Source: Ochrobactrum quorumnocens (GTDB taxonomy: Bacteria; Pseudomonadota; Alphaproteobacteria; Rhizobiales; Rhizobiaceae). From it: a DNA stretch of 64,000 bases. Positions 1 through 8,834 of the stretch are shown here, piece by piece. Under the pieces are notes generated by a model. That model did no database searches and was not told where the DNA came from. It saw only the letters and a list, made by a program, of their open reading frames with translations. Made by a program: the position numbers and the translations under genes. The stretch covers positions 968,013-1,032,012 of the forward strand of contig NZ_CP022605.1 of assembly GCF_002278035.1 (NCBI RefSeq). Direction: 5' to 3'. Each line of letters begins with the position of its first letter. Position 1 is the stretch's first letter.

Positions 1-707
1 ATTTACGGTTACCCACTCTCATCAGATTTAATTTAAACGGCAATTATCAAGACGGGAACCAGCGGGCATCAAGAATGGATCGGGCCCAAAACCCAAACTG
101 GATCTGGCGGTTTGCAAGCCCCAGACTTGCCCTTTGTCGCGTCGATCCTTGCTTTGGGCTCAGGAGGAATAATCCTCTAGTATTTCAATAAAGTGCGAAT
201 GCCGTTTGCTGAATTGGTCAATCCAGAAATCACTGGCCGGCACGCAAAAGAGGGCCGTCGAGCCCATCACGATCGCTTATATGCCGGTGAACACCTTCGC
301 TGCTATCATCTCACTCTCTTATGTTTAACGGTTTCGGAAAACCGGTTACAGTCAATCGTTGGAGGCGGTGGAAAGAGACGGGATCAACCTGCTAGCAAAC
401 CGTGGTCAAGATGTTTAGCGCTGTGTCACGCGACATTACAGAACAGATCCTGGCGGGGATCGGTAATGAAAAAATTATATAGCTTTGCGAAGATGCATAA
501 GTTGTTTGGTTCTGGTATTGTGACGTCTTCACCCGAGGGCCGTCAAAAGTTGGCTAGTTTATCGAAGACGTCGATACATACATTCCACGCGACAGCTAGA
601 AATGCATAAAGATATCCCTTGGCTCTCATTACCCAATCGAATATCAATAAAATCACTGTCCCACGCAATCATATCAGTCCACGGTTTATCCGCGCCAAAG
701 GAGATTC
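1..707. other. Region without a confident gene, upstream of the sensor kinase
   Basis: Open frames occur here (for example 193-609 on the plus strand) but none has the composition of a real protein and none matches a family I recognise. A short stretch near 409-480 reads like the start of a GntR-type helix-turn-helix gene (motif SRDITEQILAG) but runs into a stop within about 25 codons, so at most it is a decayed remnant. The last 40 bases carry an AAAGGAG ribosome-binding site for the kinase. Confidence 0.4.
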
Positions 708-2672
708 ATGAAGGTGTTGTTAGACGATTGTCCGCCTGAAGGGGTCGCGATAAACGGGGTACCACCGGCGCAAAATGAACTCCAACCACAAACATCACCT
801 AACCTGCGTCGCCTGATATTTGGAATTGTCGCGGTCTGGCTAACTGTGGTGGCCGGTCTGGGGTGGTGGATGTCGCAACGCGTAATGAAAGACGAGTTGG
901 AAACCTTGGCTATGAGCGCTGAATATGAAGCGCGAACGACAGCACGTGTTGTTGATCGACTGTTCACAGAAATGAACAGTGTGGCTAACATGGTGGCAAG
1001 CCAGAGCCGCGTTATTGAACTTGCTTCACGTTATCGCCAAGACCCACCCGATTTTGAGAAACTAACACGAGAAGAGCGTGCGGCTATATTTACGAGCGAT
1101 CCGTTGGTTCGCAGGGTCGGCGATTTTATGACTGAGCTATCTGATGACTTGCGTTATGCACGAATTTACATGAACAATTTGTCGCATGATACGATTACGT
1201 CCAGCCAATGGTCGGAGTCCTTTAATATCGTGGGTCAGATATACACGGGCCGGGCCTATCTGCTCGACGCATTGCGTTACGGCAAAGGGCAGTTGTTCGG
1301 TATCGCGCGTTTGAACCAAATGCCATCCTATTTCGTGACCAGTCGTATCGATGACTTAAACGATCAGCCATTAGGTTCCGTAACGGTGCGGTTCGACGCG
1401 CCGGTTATGGCGCACTATCTGACAGGGCAGCACGTGGCGCTGATCGTAAATCGTCAGGGACGCGTGACCACCGCTTCGTCGCCACAATACATGCTGCGGA
1501 ATGTGGCGGGACTCTTGCCGCCGGGAACTATGCGACATTCAGACAGCGACGAAAGCTCAGGTGAGCCCATGGAGGTGCGTGCAATAGGTGGTTCGGATGA
1601 AGGCGACCGATGGCTTATCGATGGTCGGCCATATCTGGTGCGCCGCCAGCCGCTGACGGACGCGCAGTATCAGTTGTTTACGCTCGCTGCGCTGGATCAT
1701 CTTACACCTATGCGCCGTCAGCATTTTGTATCAGCAGGATTAACAGCGGTCTTTGGCGTGATTTTAATCCTGTTGGCGGGTCGTGTGGCCGGACAGCGCG
1801 CTGAGCGACGTGTGCGAGCAGAACAGGAGCGAATACTCGCCAACTCAAAAGCAGCCGAACGGACATTAACGATTAAGGTACGCGAAAGGACCGCGGAGCT
1901 TGCCGAAAGTAATGCCTCGCTTAAAGCGGAGGTGGAGCGTCGCCATGTACTTGAAGAGAAACTCAATCAGTCGCTTGATTCCGTTAATGATGCTTTGGCC
2001 CAGCAACGACAATTCGTGGCCGTCGTGTCGCACGAATTTAGAGGTCCATTGGGCGTGATTTCAGCTGCCGCTGAAAATCTGTTGGCCTCTCTGGCTGACA
2101 GCTCCGATAGCATTAAGTTGCGCATTGCAAAGATTAGCCGCACAGTCAAGAGGATGTCGATGCTGATAGACAATGTGCTAGCCGGTGATCGGCTCAATCC
2201 CGGGCCGAAACCGTTCTCAAACACAGAGGTTTTCGACCTCAATGAAGTCTTACTCGCCGTTGAAGCCGGGCTTGACGAGGACGCTGTCAGGCGCGTTGAG
2301 TTTGTTCAAGGCGATAAGGCAATAATAAAAGGTGACCGCATTCTGCTGGAAATTGTGGTACAAAACATGATCCAGAATGCTTTGAAATATTCTCCTGTCA
2401 CAGAACCTGTGAACGTACAATTGTCAACCGATCATAGCGTAGCACTTGTCAGCGTGATCGACCGGGGCAATGGTGTGGCGACTGAAGACCGTGAACTGAT
2501 ATTCATGAAGTACTATCGCGTTGCCGGTCAGGGCGTAAGTGGATCTGGTCTGGGGCTTTACATCTCGCGGGAAATTGCCCGGCAGAACGGCGGCGATCTC
2601 ACTTTGGTGGCTAGCAAAGCCAATGGGGCGACTTTCTGCCTTTCGCTGCCCATTGAAGCGACAGATTTGTGA
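708..2672 (+). CDS. Membrane sensor histidine kinase (DctB-like architecture)
   Basis: A 654-residue two-component sensor kinase. Seen in the sequence: a cytoplasmic N-tail, membrane segment at about 36-55, a periplasmic sensor region of about 285 residues, second membrane segment at about 340-362, a charged coiled-coil linker (about 365-425), then the dimerisation/phosphoacceptor box VVSHEFRGPLG with His442. The ATPase domain has the N-box NMIQNALKYSP (near 552), DRGNGVA and the glycine box GSGLGLYIS (near 611). Two membrane spans, a large periplasmic domain and a coiled coil are typical of DctB-like kinases. An AAAGGAG site precedes the ATG. The kinase has no adjacent regulator. The only response regulator in the neighbourhood is at 14338-15051, beyond the two autotransporters, and I infer that they pair. 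Ligand unknown. Confidence 0.92.
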   Translation: MKVLLDDCPPEGVAINGVPPAQNELQPQTSPNLRRLIFGIVAVWLTVVAGLGWWMSQRVMKDELETLAMSAEYEARTTARVVDRLFTEMNSVANMVASQSRVIELASRYRQDPPDFEKLTREERAAIFTSDPLVRRVGDFMTELSDDLRYARIYMNNLSHDTITSSQWSESFNIVGQIYTGRAYLLDALRYGKGQLFGIARLNQMPSYFVTSRIDDLNDQPLGSVTVRFDAPVMAHYLTGQHVALIVNRQGRVTTASSPQYMLRNVAGLLPPGTMRHSDSDESSGEPMEVRAIGGSDEGDRWLIDGRPYLVRRQPLTDAQYQLFTLAALDHLTPMRRQHFVSAGLTAVFGVILILLAGRVAGQRAERRVRAEQERILANSKAAERTLTIKVRERTAELAESNASLKAEVERRHVLEEKLNQSLDSVNDALAQQRQFVAVVSHEFRGPLGVISAAAENLLASLADSSDSIKLRIAKISRTVKRMSMLIDNVLAGDRLNPGPKPFSNTEVFDLNEVLLAVEAGLDEDAVRRVEFVQGDKAIIKGDRILLEIVVQNMIQNALKYSPVTEPVNVQLSTDHSVALVSVIDRGNGVATEDRELIFMKYYRVAGQGVSGSGLGLYISREIARQNGGDLTLVASKANGATFCLSLPIEATDL

Positions 2673-2890
2673 CAAGCACAATGATGATAAACTGGAAAAA
2701 CTATTTGTTGGTTGTCTGGGGCGGTATGGCGTGGATTTCCCCCGGACTCGATGGTCTGCACGTGGCTCGGGCGAAATCGACTTTTGGCGTCCGGGCGCCG
2801 ATCAGCGACACGAGCAGTCGTCGTAACTTTGTAATTTGCGATGAACGTGTTGTTGATATAAAGATATCCTCGAGCTTTTCGCCAAGCTAA
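2669..2890 (+). CDS. Possible small exported protein coupled to the kinase
   Basis: A 73-codon frame whose GTG start overlaps the kinase stop codon (GTGA), a layout typical of translational coupling. An in-frame ATG pair at 2681/2684 is an alternative start. The N-terminus has a basic/hydrophobic stretch (NWKNYLLVVWGGMAWISPG) followed by HVARA, which could be a signal peptide with cleavage before KST. The mature part would be only about 38 residues with one cysteine. I recognise no family. It could be an accessory peptide of the kinase or a chance frame. A weak stem-loop (CCTGC/GCAGG) follows near 2899. Confidence 0.35.
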   Translation: MTSTMMINWKNYLLVVWGGMAWISPGLDGLHVARAKSTFGVRAPISDTSSRRNFVICDERVVDIKISSSFSPS

Positions 2891-3588
2891 GCGCGCCTGC
2901 ACTTCGGCGGCAGGTTATCAAGCCAGTATCAATTCAGCAGCAAGTCGATCTGGTTTTGCGAGATACAGCAGATAGGTGCTATCGATCAATCTGGACCCGT
3001 TGTGATCGGACTGCGCAGATTTCATTTACCGGCATTTCTTCCCGTCCGTCAGTTCTTAACAGTGTGTGACTTGGACGCCTACCTTCATTGTAGCTGGTAA
3101 TGTTTCCAGATTTTAGATCAAGAGCACATGACATTTACAGAATGAGGCAAACAAACCGCTATCTAAAGGGCAGAGAAAAACCATCTAGCCGCTGCTCTCT
3201 ACCATAGTCTTCTTGAAACGATGATTGAAGACGACAGGAAGTGACAGAAAGTGACATTTAGTGCAGTTGCGACAGCCAAACGTGCCGCTAAGCATATAGA
3301 AACGGGATTGCTTCATTTGGGCGAAGAAGGCATCGCGCAGTGGAACATTCGAAGTGAATTTCGTTGTCCACTTTGCGGACATTGTTGCTTTATTTATTCA
3401 TTTGGTTGAGCATTTCCCCACAGTACGTTTACTTCGTGCAACGATATACATCGCGGAAGTCGCGCAATGCGTCTTAGCTTGAATGGATACGTAGAAGTTT
3501 AAAGGTGGAAGGGGACATCTTGAGATCTAATCAAAATAAATCCGAAAGTTGCAAAAACTTAGCGCCGGTGTGCCATCATGGAGGTCAC
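2891..3588. other. Regulatory region upstream of the first autotransporter
   Basis: About 700 bases without a credible gene. It holds the phased AAGTG repeats at 3229-3268, a possible -10 (CATATA, 3293-3298) and the leader of the autotransporter gene. A frame on the minus strand (3185-3382) overlaps the repeats and looks like chance. Confidence 0.5.
3229..3268 (+). promoter_or_regulatory. Phased decamer repeats, candidate OmpR-type regulator site (autotransporter 1)
   Basis: Consecutive 10-bp units are seen: AGACGACAGG, then AAGTGACAGA (3239), then AAGTGACATT (3249), then TAGTGCAGTT (3259). OmpR/PhoB-family regulators bind direct repeats one helical turn apart, so the phasing fits. A similar cluster lies upstream of the second autotransporter at 8144-8173. 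A possible -10 follows at 3293. Binding by the regulator at 14338 is inferred. Confidence 0.55.
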
Positions 3589-6500
3589 ATGACCAAGTGG
3601 CGAGGCAGGGTTGCATCTGTTGCAGGTCTTTACGGTTCGGTTGCAATTATCACGGCGGCTGCGTCTGTCTCCACGGTGCTGGCTCCGTCTTGGACCGGAA
3701 TCGCCGATAGGGCGTGGGCTGCATGCACGGTGCAGCCAGACAGCAGTTACCTTTGCTCTGGTGCTTCTGCCGGAGAGGTAATCACCAACTCGACTCCCCT
3801 TACAATTATCGCAGACAGTACATTCATTGCTGACAATCCCGCAGGTGAGGGCATCTATATAAGCTCTACAAACGGCGGGATCGGTTTTACACAGCAAAGT
3901 GGGAGCAAGATTACCGGCGCATCAACAGGTGTTTTTGTTGATGCGGATATCCCCGGTTCAGTGGATTTGGAAATTTCTGGTGATGTCAGCGGTAATGGAG
4001 ACGCCGCAATTTGGGCTATAAACCGCACCACAGCCACAGATGTCTCGGTCACTCAGAAAGCGGGAAGCACCATAACTGGTTACACCCATGGTATTCGCGT
4101 TGACAACTATGGTACGGGTTCATCGAACGTTACAACATCGGGTACGATTGTTCAAACGCAGACTGGCGCAGGCAATTTCGATACCTATGGTGTCTATGCC
4201 TACAATGCGTCGTCCGCGACAGATATCACCCTCATCCAGACGGCAGGATCGATTTCCGCCAACTGGTTTGGAATGTATGGTAACAACCGCGGGACGGGCT
4301 CGACAAAGATTGTCAGTTTGGGCGATGTCACGGCAGTTGAGCGTGCTGGACTGTATGCCTATAACACAAGCACTGCGAAGAATATAGTCATCGAGAAAAC
4401 TGCCGGTATGGCCAAAGGTGGAACATACGGCATTTTTGCAGACAACGATGGAACCGGTTCAACAACGGTTGCAGTCGCCGGAACTGTGACCGCTTCTGGC
4501 ACCTATGGCGTCTTTTCCCGCAATGGCAGCAGAGCCACTGATCTGACCGTGAATCAGACGGGCGGTACGATCACGGGTCCATCCTACGGGATTTATGCTT
4601 TAAATCGCGGAACTGGAGCGACGACCGTAACCGTCGCGGGCAATGTAACTGGCACGAATGGTTATGGTATCGCAGCTTATGGCGAGGCAAGCACAACCGA
4701 TGTTACAGTACAACAGACCTTGGGTTCTATTGAAGGCAAAACTGGTGTTCTGCTTTCTAACTACGGCTCAGGTGCGTCATTGGTTAGCGTCGCTGATAAA
4801 GTCAGGGGTGGCGCTGGCGCCGGCATCCAGACATTGGCTGCCAACGGTGCGACCATCAATATTGCTCAGACAGCAACGCTTTCAGCAACGTCCGGTATCG
4901 CCATCCGCGACGGTGGTGTCGCGGGTAATCCGATAGCATCGGACACGGTTGGAGGTAATGTCATCGTTAACAGCGCCGGTCTTGTCACGGGCGATGCAAT
5001 TCTTGGTCTTGGCGATGATACATTCAATCTGGCTGGCGGTACCTATACCGGTAACATATACGGCGACGACCGGGACGAACCTCAGAGCAGTGATGGAATT
5101 GCAAACCATGAGGGTAACGATACGTTCAACTGGACGGGCGGCAACTTGGTCGGCGGCTTCTACGGTCAGGACGGTTCCGACACCGCAACGGTGAGCGCAT
5201 CGTCCTATGATGGTTCGCAGGTGCTTGACGGCGGCGATGACACCTCTGTTGTCGATGGTATGATCGATACACTTACGCTCAAGGGTGTAACGGCGACCGC
5301 GAATGGTGGCAAGATTACCAATTGGGAAATCGTTACTTTGGACCAATCCAATCTGTCGATTGACGACGGTGCATGGCATGTCGGCGAGCCAAATGAGGGG
5401 ACAACTGGCGTTAATCTCACGAACGGATCGACGCTCGATGGTATGGCATCGCTCGACTTCGACGGCAATATGACGATCGATTCAACATCGATGTTTATCG
5501 GAACTGGTGATGGTAGTGGCGTTTATTCATTCAGCGGCGACGTCACCAATGCCGGAACGATCACCACTGTTGATGATGCCGTTGGCGACGTTGTGATCAT
5601 CGGTGGAAATTATACAGGCAACGGTGGACAGATGCTGTTCGACGTTGTTCTTGGCGACGACAGTTCTAAAACTGATATGGTTGTCATTAATGGCGATACC
5701 TCTGGTACGACAAATGTCGGCGTCAACAATGTCGGCGGAACGGGCGCACAGACCAATGAAGGCATCAGGATCGTTGAGGTCAACGGTGCTTCCAACGGTT
5801 CGTTCTCGCTTCTTGGCGATTACTCGGTTGGCGGCAAGCAGGCCGTCGTTGCAGGCGCTTACGCTTATCAGCTTTATAAAGGCGGTACGTCTACACCGAC
5901 TGATGGCAACTGGTATCTGCGGTCACAACTTAAGCCGACTGATCCTGAAACGCCGCTTTATCAAGCCGGTGTTCCGACCTACGAAGCTTATCCGCAGGCA
6001 TTGCTTGGCCTCAACGGCGTACCGACCCTGCAGCAGCGTGTTGGCAATCGCTTCTGGGCGGGTAATGGCAACAAGGTTATCGCACAGGGCGCTGATCCAG
6101 TCGGCTCACCATATGCTGCACCCGAAGAAGCCGGTGTTGCGATTGAAGGCAATGGCGTCTGGGGGCGCATCGAAGGTGCACATAACAGCATCGAACCGCG
6201 TTTTTCGACGTCAGGCACCGATTACGACCAGAATGTCTTCAAGCTTCAGGCCGGTATTGATGGTTTATTGAGTGAAACGGAAAGCGGCAAACTCATTGGC
6301 GGGATCACTGTCCATTATACCCATGGCAAAACCGACACCAGTTCTGTTTACGGAGATGGTGAGATTAGCACCCATGGTTATGGCTTGGGCGGTACGCTCA
6401 CTTGGTATGGCGAGAATGGCTTCTACCTCGACGGTCAGGGTCAGGTGACGTGGTATAAGAGCGATCTCGACTCCGTTCTTGCCAATGCCAATCTTGCTGA

Positions 6501-6987
6501 CGGCAACAAGGGGTTCGGCTATACGCTGTCTCTTGAAGGCGGCAAGCGCTTTGCCATCGATCCGGCATGGTCAGTCACGCCACAGGCACAGCTGGTTTAT
6601 TCCAATGTCGATTTTGATGCATTCACCGATCCATTCGGTGCGCGTGTCAGTCTTGACCGCGGTGAAAGCCTCCAAGGTCGTCTTGGTCTAACGCTCGATC
6701 ATGAAAACTCGTGGCAGAACGACAATGGCTTGCTCAACCGCACGCACGTCTACGGCATCGCCAATCTCTATTACGAATTCCTCGAAGGGACGAAGGTCGA
6801 TGTTGATGGCGTGAGCTTTGCCAGCCGCAAGGACCGCGTATGGGGTGGCTTGGGCGTCGGTGGAACTTACAACTGGGATAATGATAAGTATTCGATCTAT
6901 GGCGAAGGTCTTATCAATACCAGTCTTAACAACTTCGGCAACAGTTATTCCGTGAAAGGGACAGTTGGCTTTCGCATGAAGTGGTAA
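3589..6987 (+). CDS. Autotransporter 1 (type Va secreted passenger with beta-barrel)
   Basis: A large surface or secreted protein of about 1132 residues. I place the start at ATG 3589 because GGAGGTCAC lies directly before it; an upstream GTG at 3505 (also with an SD-like AAGG) would add 28 residues. A long signal peptide ends near DRAWA-A. The passenger consists of about eight to ten degenerate repeats of 30-40 residues, each with a glycine/threonine turn such as NxGTGSTTVxVxGxVT, as in a beta-helix. The C-terminal 280 residues form the autotransporter barrel (from about GNGVWGRIEGAH) and end in the aromatic residue W. The barrel and the junction LYQAGVPTYEAY match autotransporter 2 at 8835-12881 at most positions. 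The architecture resembles Brucella/Ochrobactrum autotransporter adhesins; the binding target is unknown. A strong terminator follows at 7046. Confidence 0.9.
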   Translation: MTKWRGRVASVAGLYGSVAIITAAASVSTVLAPSWTGIADRAWAACTVQPDSSYLCSGASAGEVITNSTPLTIIADSTFIADNPAGEGIYISSTNGGIGFTQQSGSKITGASTGVFVDADIPGSVDLEISGDVSGNGDAAIWAINRTTATDVSVTQKAGSTITGYTHGIRVDNYGTGSSNVTTSGTIVQTQTGAGNFDTYGVYAYNASSATDITLIQTAGSISANWFGMYGNNRGTGSTKIVSLGDVTAVERAGLYAYNTSTAKNIVIEKTAGMAKGGTYGIFADNDGTGSTTVAVAGTVTASGTYGVFSRNGSRATDLTVNQTGGTITGPSYGIYALNRGTGATTVTVAGNVTGTNGYGIAAYGEASTTDVTVQQTLGSIEGKTGVLLSNYGSGASLVSVADKVRGGAGAGIQTLAANGATINIAQTATLSATSGIAIRDGGVAGNPIASDTVGGNVIVNSAGLVTGDAILGLGDDTFNLAGGTYTGNIYGDDRDEPQSSDGIANHEGNDTFNWTGGNLVGGFYGQDGSDTATVSASSYDGSQVLDGGDDTSVVDGMIDTLTLKGVTATANGGKITNWEIVTLDQSNLSIDDGAWHVGEPNEGTTGVNLTNGSTLDGMASLDFDGNMTIDSTSMFIGTGDGSGVYSFSGDVTNAGTITTVDDAVGDVVIIGGNYTGNGGQMLFDVVLGDDSSKTDMVVINGDTSGTTNVGVNNVGGTGAQTNEGIRIVEVNGASNGSFSLLGDYSVGGKQAVVAGAYAYQLYKGGTSTPTDGNWYLRSQLKPTDPETPLYQAGVPTYEAYPQALLGLNGVPTLQQRVGNRFWAGNGNKVIAQGADPVGSPYAAPEEAGVAIEGNGVWGRIEGAHNSIEPRFSTSGTDYDQNVFKLQAGIDGLLSETESGKLIGGITVHYTHGKTDTSSVYGDGEISTHGYGLGGTLTWYGENGFYLDGQGQVTWYKSDLDSVLANANLADGNKGFGYTLSLEGGKRFAIDPAWSVTPQAQLVYSNVDFDAFTDPFGARVSLDRGESLQGRLGLTLDHENSWQNDNGLLNRTHVYGIANLYYEFLEGTKVDVDGVSFASRKDRVWGGLGVGGTYNWDNDKYSIYGEGLINTSLNNFGNSYSVKGTVGFRMKW

Positions 6988-7045
6988 CATAATCACAGAG
7001 GGCTGATGTTGGTGCCCGGACTCAAACAACGTCAGCAATCGTGAC

Positions 7046-7095
7046 AGACCGCTATCAGTCCGCCCCCCTATTAACTGATAGCGGTCTCCTTTTTA
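7046..7095 (+). terminator. Rho-independent terminator after autotransporter 1
   Basis: A 14-bp perfect stem (AGACCGCTATCAGT and its complement) encloses a C-rich loop and is followed by CCTTTTT. It ends transcription about 60 bases after the autotransporter stop. Confidence 0.9.
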
Positions 7096-8834
7096 CAAAA
7101 TCAGCAATGCCCTAAAATCCTCTGACGCGCATAGCAGCGGAGCTTCAACGAAGCCATTTGTGTTAAATTCCGGATAACGGAAAGTGCGCTGAACTCCGGA
7201 TCCTCCGATGCGGAAATTGTAACTCTTCCATCCGTTGAACGGTTCAAGCGAGGGCAACGAGTTATGCCTGTGGCTGCGTCGGTGAGTTGAAACTGGAAAC
7301 AATTGCGCATCGGCAGAGCGCACGGACGCGAACCTTCATAATGCTTCTGATGATCGGAACATCACATTGCGTGATTAGCTCCCGTTTTTGAAATGGTAAG
7401 CGGTCATTATTAGCTTTTATTATTTGCCCTTTGTGCCGCCAGGGATAGGGACCGTGTACCGCGTTCACTTCTGCAACACGATAGAAGCAGGTTCGTTACC
7501 AATTTTCCGTTATTTAATAAAGCCATAGTGTCCCACTATCGCCATAATGAAACTCTTGGCTATCACACCGCTTTTTCCACATTATTTTGAAAACTGTGCC
7601 AGATCATTTACTGCGCGCTTAAGTCAAATCCTGCTTCAAACACAAATTAGCACGACGTCGTCTGATGCCGGACATTGTTGGTGCGAGGCTGTCGTCGGCA
7701 TATATGGCGCGAGATCTGAGGTCAAACCTTTGAATCCAACGATATCAGCCTGATAGGGAGTGTCCTGCCCGTGCTCTGATAGCATTTCCTCAGTTTAGGC
7801 AATGTTGAAGTTTGAAACTGATAATTCGGGTGCCCATACAGAGATTGTCCAAGTCCAAGCATTGGTAACCGCGAAGCGAATTAACCTGATAACCCTAATG
7901 GTGTCCCAATTTCACTTTTTCGTACCCTGAAATCGAAAGCATGAGACCCCAGGAGTTATCAAAGTGCGGAAGCTTGATCTCCAGCTCCCGTCGAAGTCGC
8001 TTTCTGCAAGTGGTTGCTTTCTATCGCTGCACGACGCTCGTGCGCAACTTGTTTTCACTCGTAGTGACTGCTGAGCTCAGCAACGCACTATGAGCTGACA
8101 TCTTAATGGATTCTTCAAACTGCGTATCGCGACCAGCGATAACAAATGACCGTAAGTGTAAGAAAGTGAAAGTGCAAATACTTCTCTAAAACACTAAATA
8201 ATAGCTCAGATAATGACTCGGGGTTCGTGCTGTTCATTTGATAATTTTTGAGCGCAGCAGGGTACTCAAGCGTATTGAAGGGGGAGCAGGTTCGTTGCAA
8301 GTCGAGCGCAAATTTCATGAAACATCCTCTAAAATGTGGCCCTACAGAGGCAGTACAGGCGCTTCATCTGCGAGAGCGATTAGAGGGCATTTGCTTTGTA
8401 CTAGGGCGCCGCAAGGAGTCGCTGTATGTTCCCGGAAGTCTCAATTTCCGACAATAGGTCAATTTTTCGACCGCTGCAGGTCTGCTAAGCTTACGGCGCC
8501 GTCAGTTTGGTCGGTTTCGCCCCGCTCGCTTCTCTTTGATGTTCCGTCGTCATCGAGCGGCTTGAAGCCATCTCCGGTGACGACCGCCTCTGTGGTCGTT
8601 TCATTTGCGAGCCGTTCTCCTCAGCGAACCGACTGCAAACGCCAGTTCGCATTACTTCGATATTACAGCGGCGCGTACGGCTTGAAGCCTCTCGCGGGCC
8701 GCCAGTGTCTGGCGGAGCAGTGATTTGACAATTGCTAAGCGAGAGCACCATCGCGGCGGCCACTCAGACGCCGTGCTTCAATTTCTCAAACGAGATTCAT
8801 TCGCACTCATTAACTCGATCAAACAGGATCTTCC
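7096..8834. other. 1.7-kb non-coding region upstream of autotransporter 2
   Basis: No convincing gene. Frames on either strand (for example 7262-7468 minus, 8238-8723 plus) lack good starts and family likeness. The stretch 8450-8730 keeps long open frames on both strands and may be the eroded end of some element, which I cannot name. The region carries the phased AAGTG repeats at 8144-8173 and a possible -10 at 8195, leaving a leader of roughly 630 bases before the autotransporter. Confidence 0.45.
8144..8173 (+). promoter_or_regulatory. Phased decamer repeats, candidate OmpR-type regulator site (autotransporter 2)
   Basis: Three consecutive 10-bp units are seen: AAATGACCGT (8144), AAGTGTAAGA (8154) and AAGTGAAAGT (8164). 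They match the units upstream of autotransporter 1 in both the AAGTG core and the 10-bp phase. TAAATA at 8195-8200 could be the -10. Distances from the last strong unit to the putative -10 are similar at the two loci (31 and 34 bases). Confidence 0.5.

Noticed and set aside
193..609. 138-codon open frame at the window start
   Set aside because: No ribosome-binding site, odd composition, no family likeness; probably chance or remnant sequence.
3343..3371. GGAAC ... CGTT upstream of autotransporter 1
   Set aside because: Spacing is 15 bases, not the 16-17 needed for an EcfG promoter, and the gene is not of a typical stress class.
3900..4900. Regular repeats that might be taken for a CRISPR-like or satellite array
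   Set aside because: They encode degenerate passenger repeats of the autotransporter; no fixed-length repeat and spacer.
5603..6271. 222-codon frame inside autotransporter 1
   Set aside because: Shadow of the autotransporter gene in another frame; the same shadow appears in autotransporter 2 because the DNA is similar.
8491..8763. 90-codon minus-strand frame before autotransporter 2
   Set aside because: Serine/arginine-rich, no start signal, both strands open because of GC-rich DNA; product not recognised.
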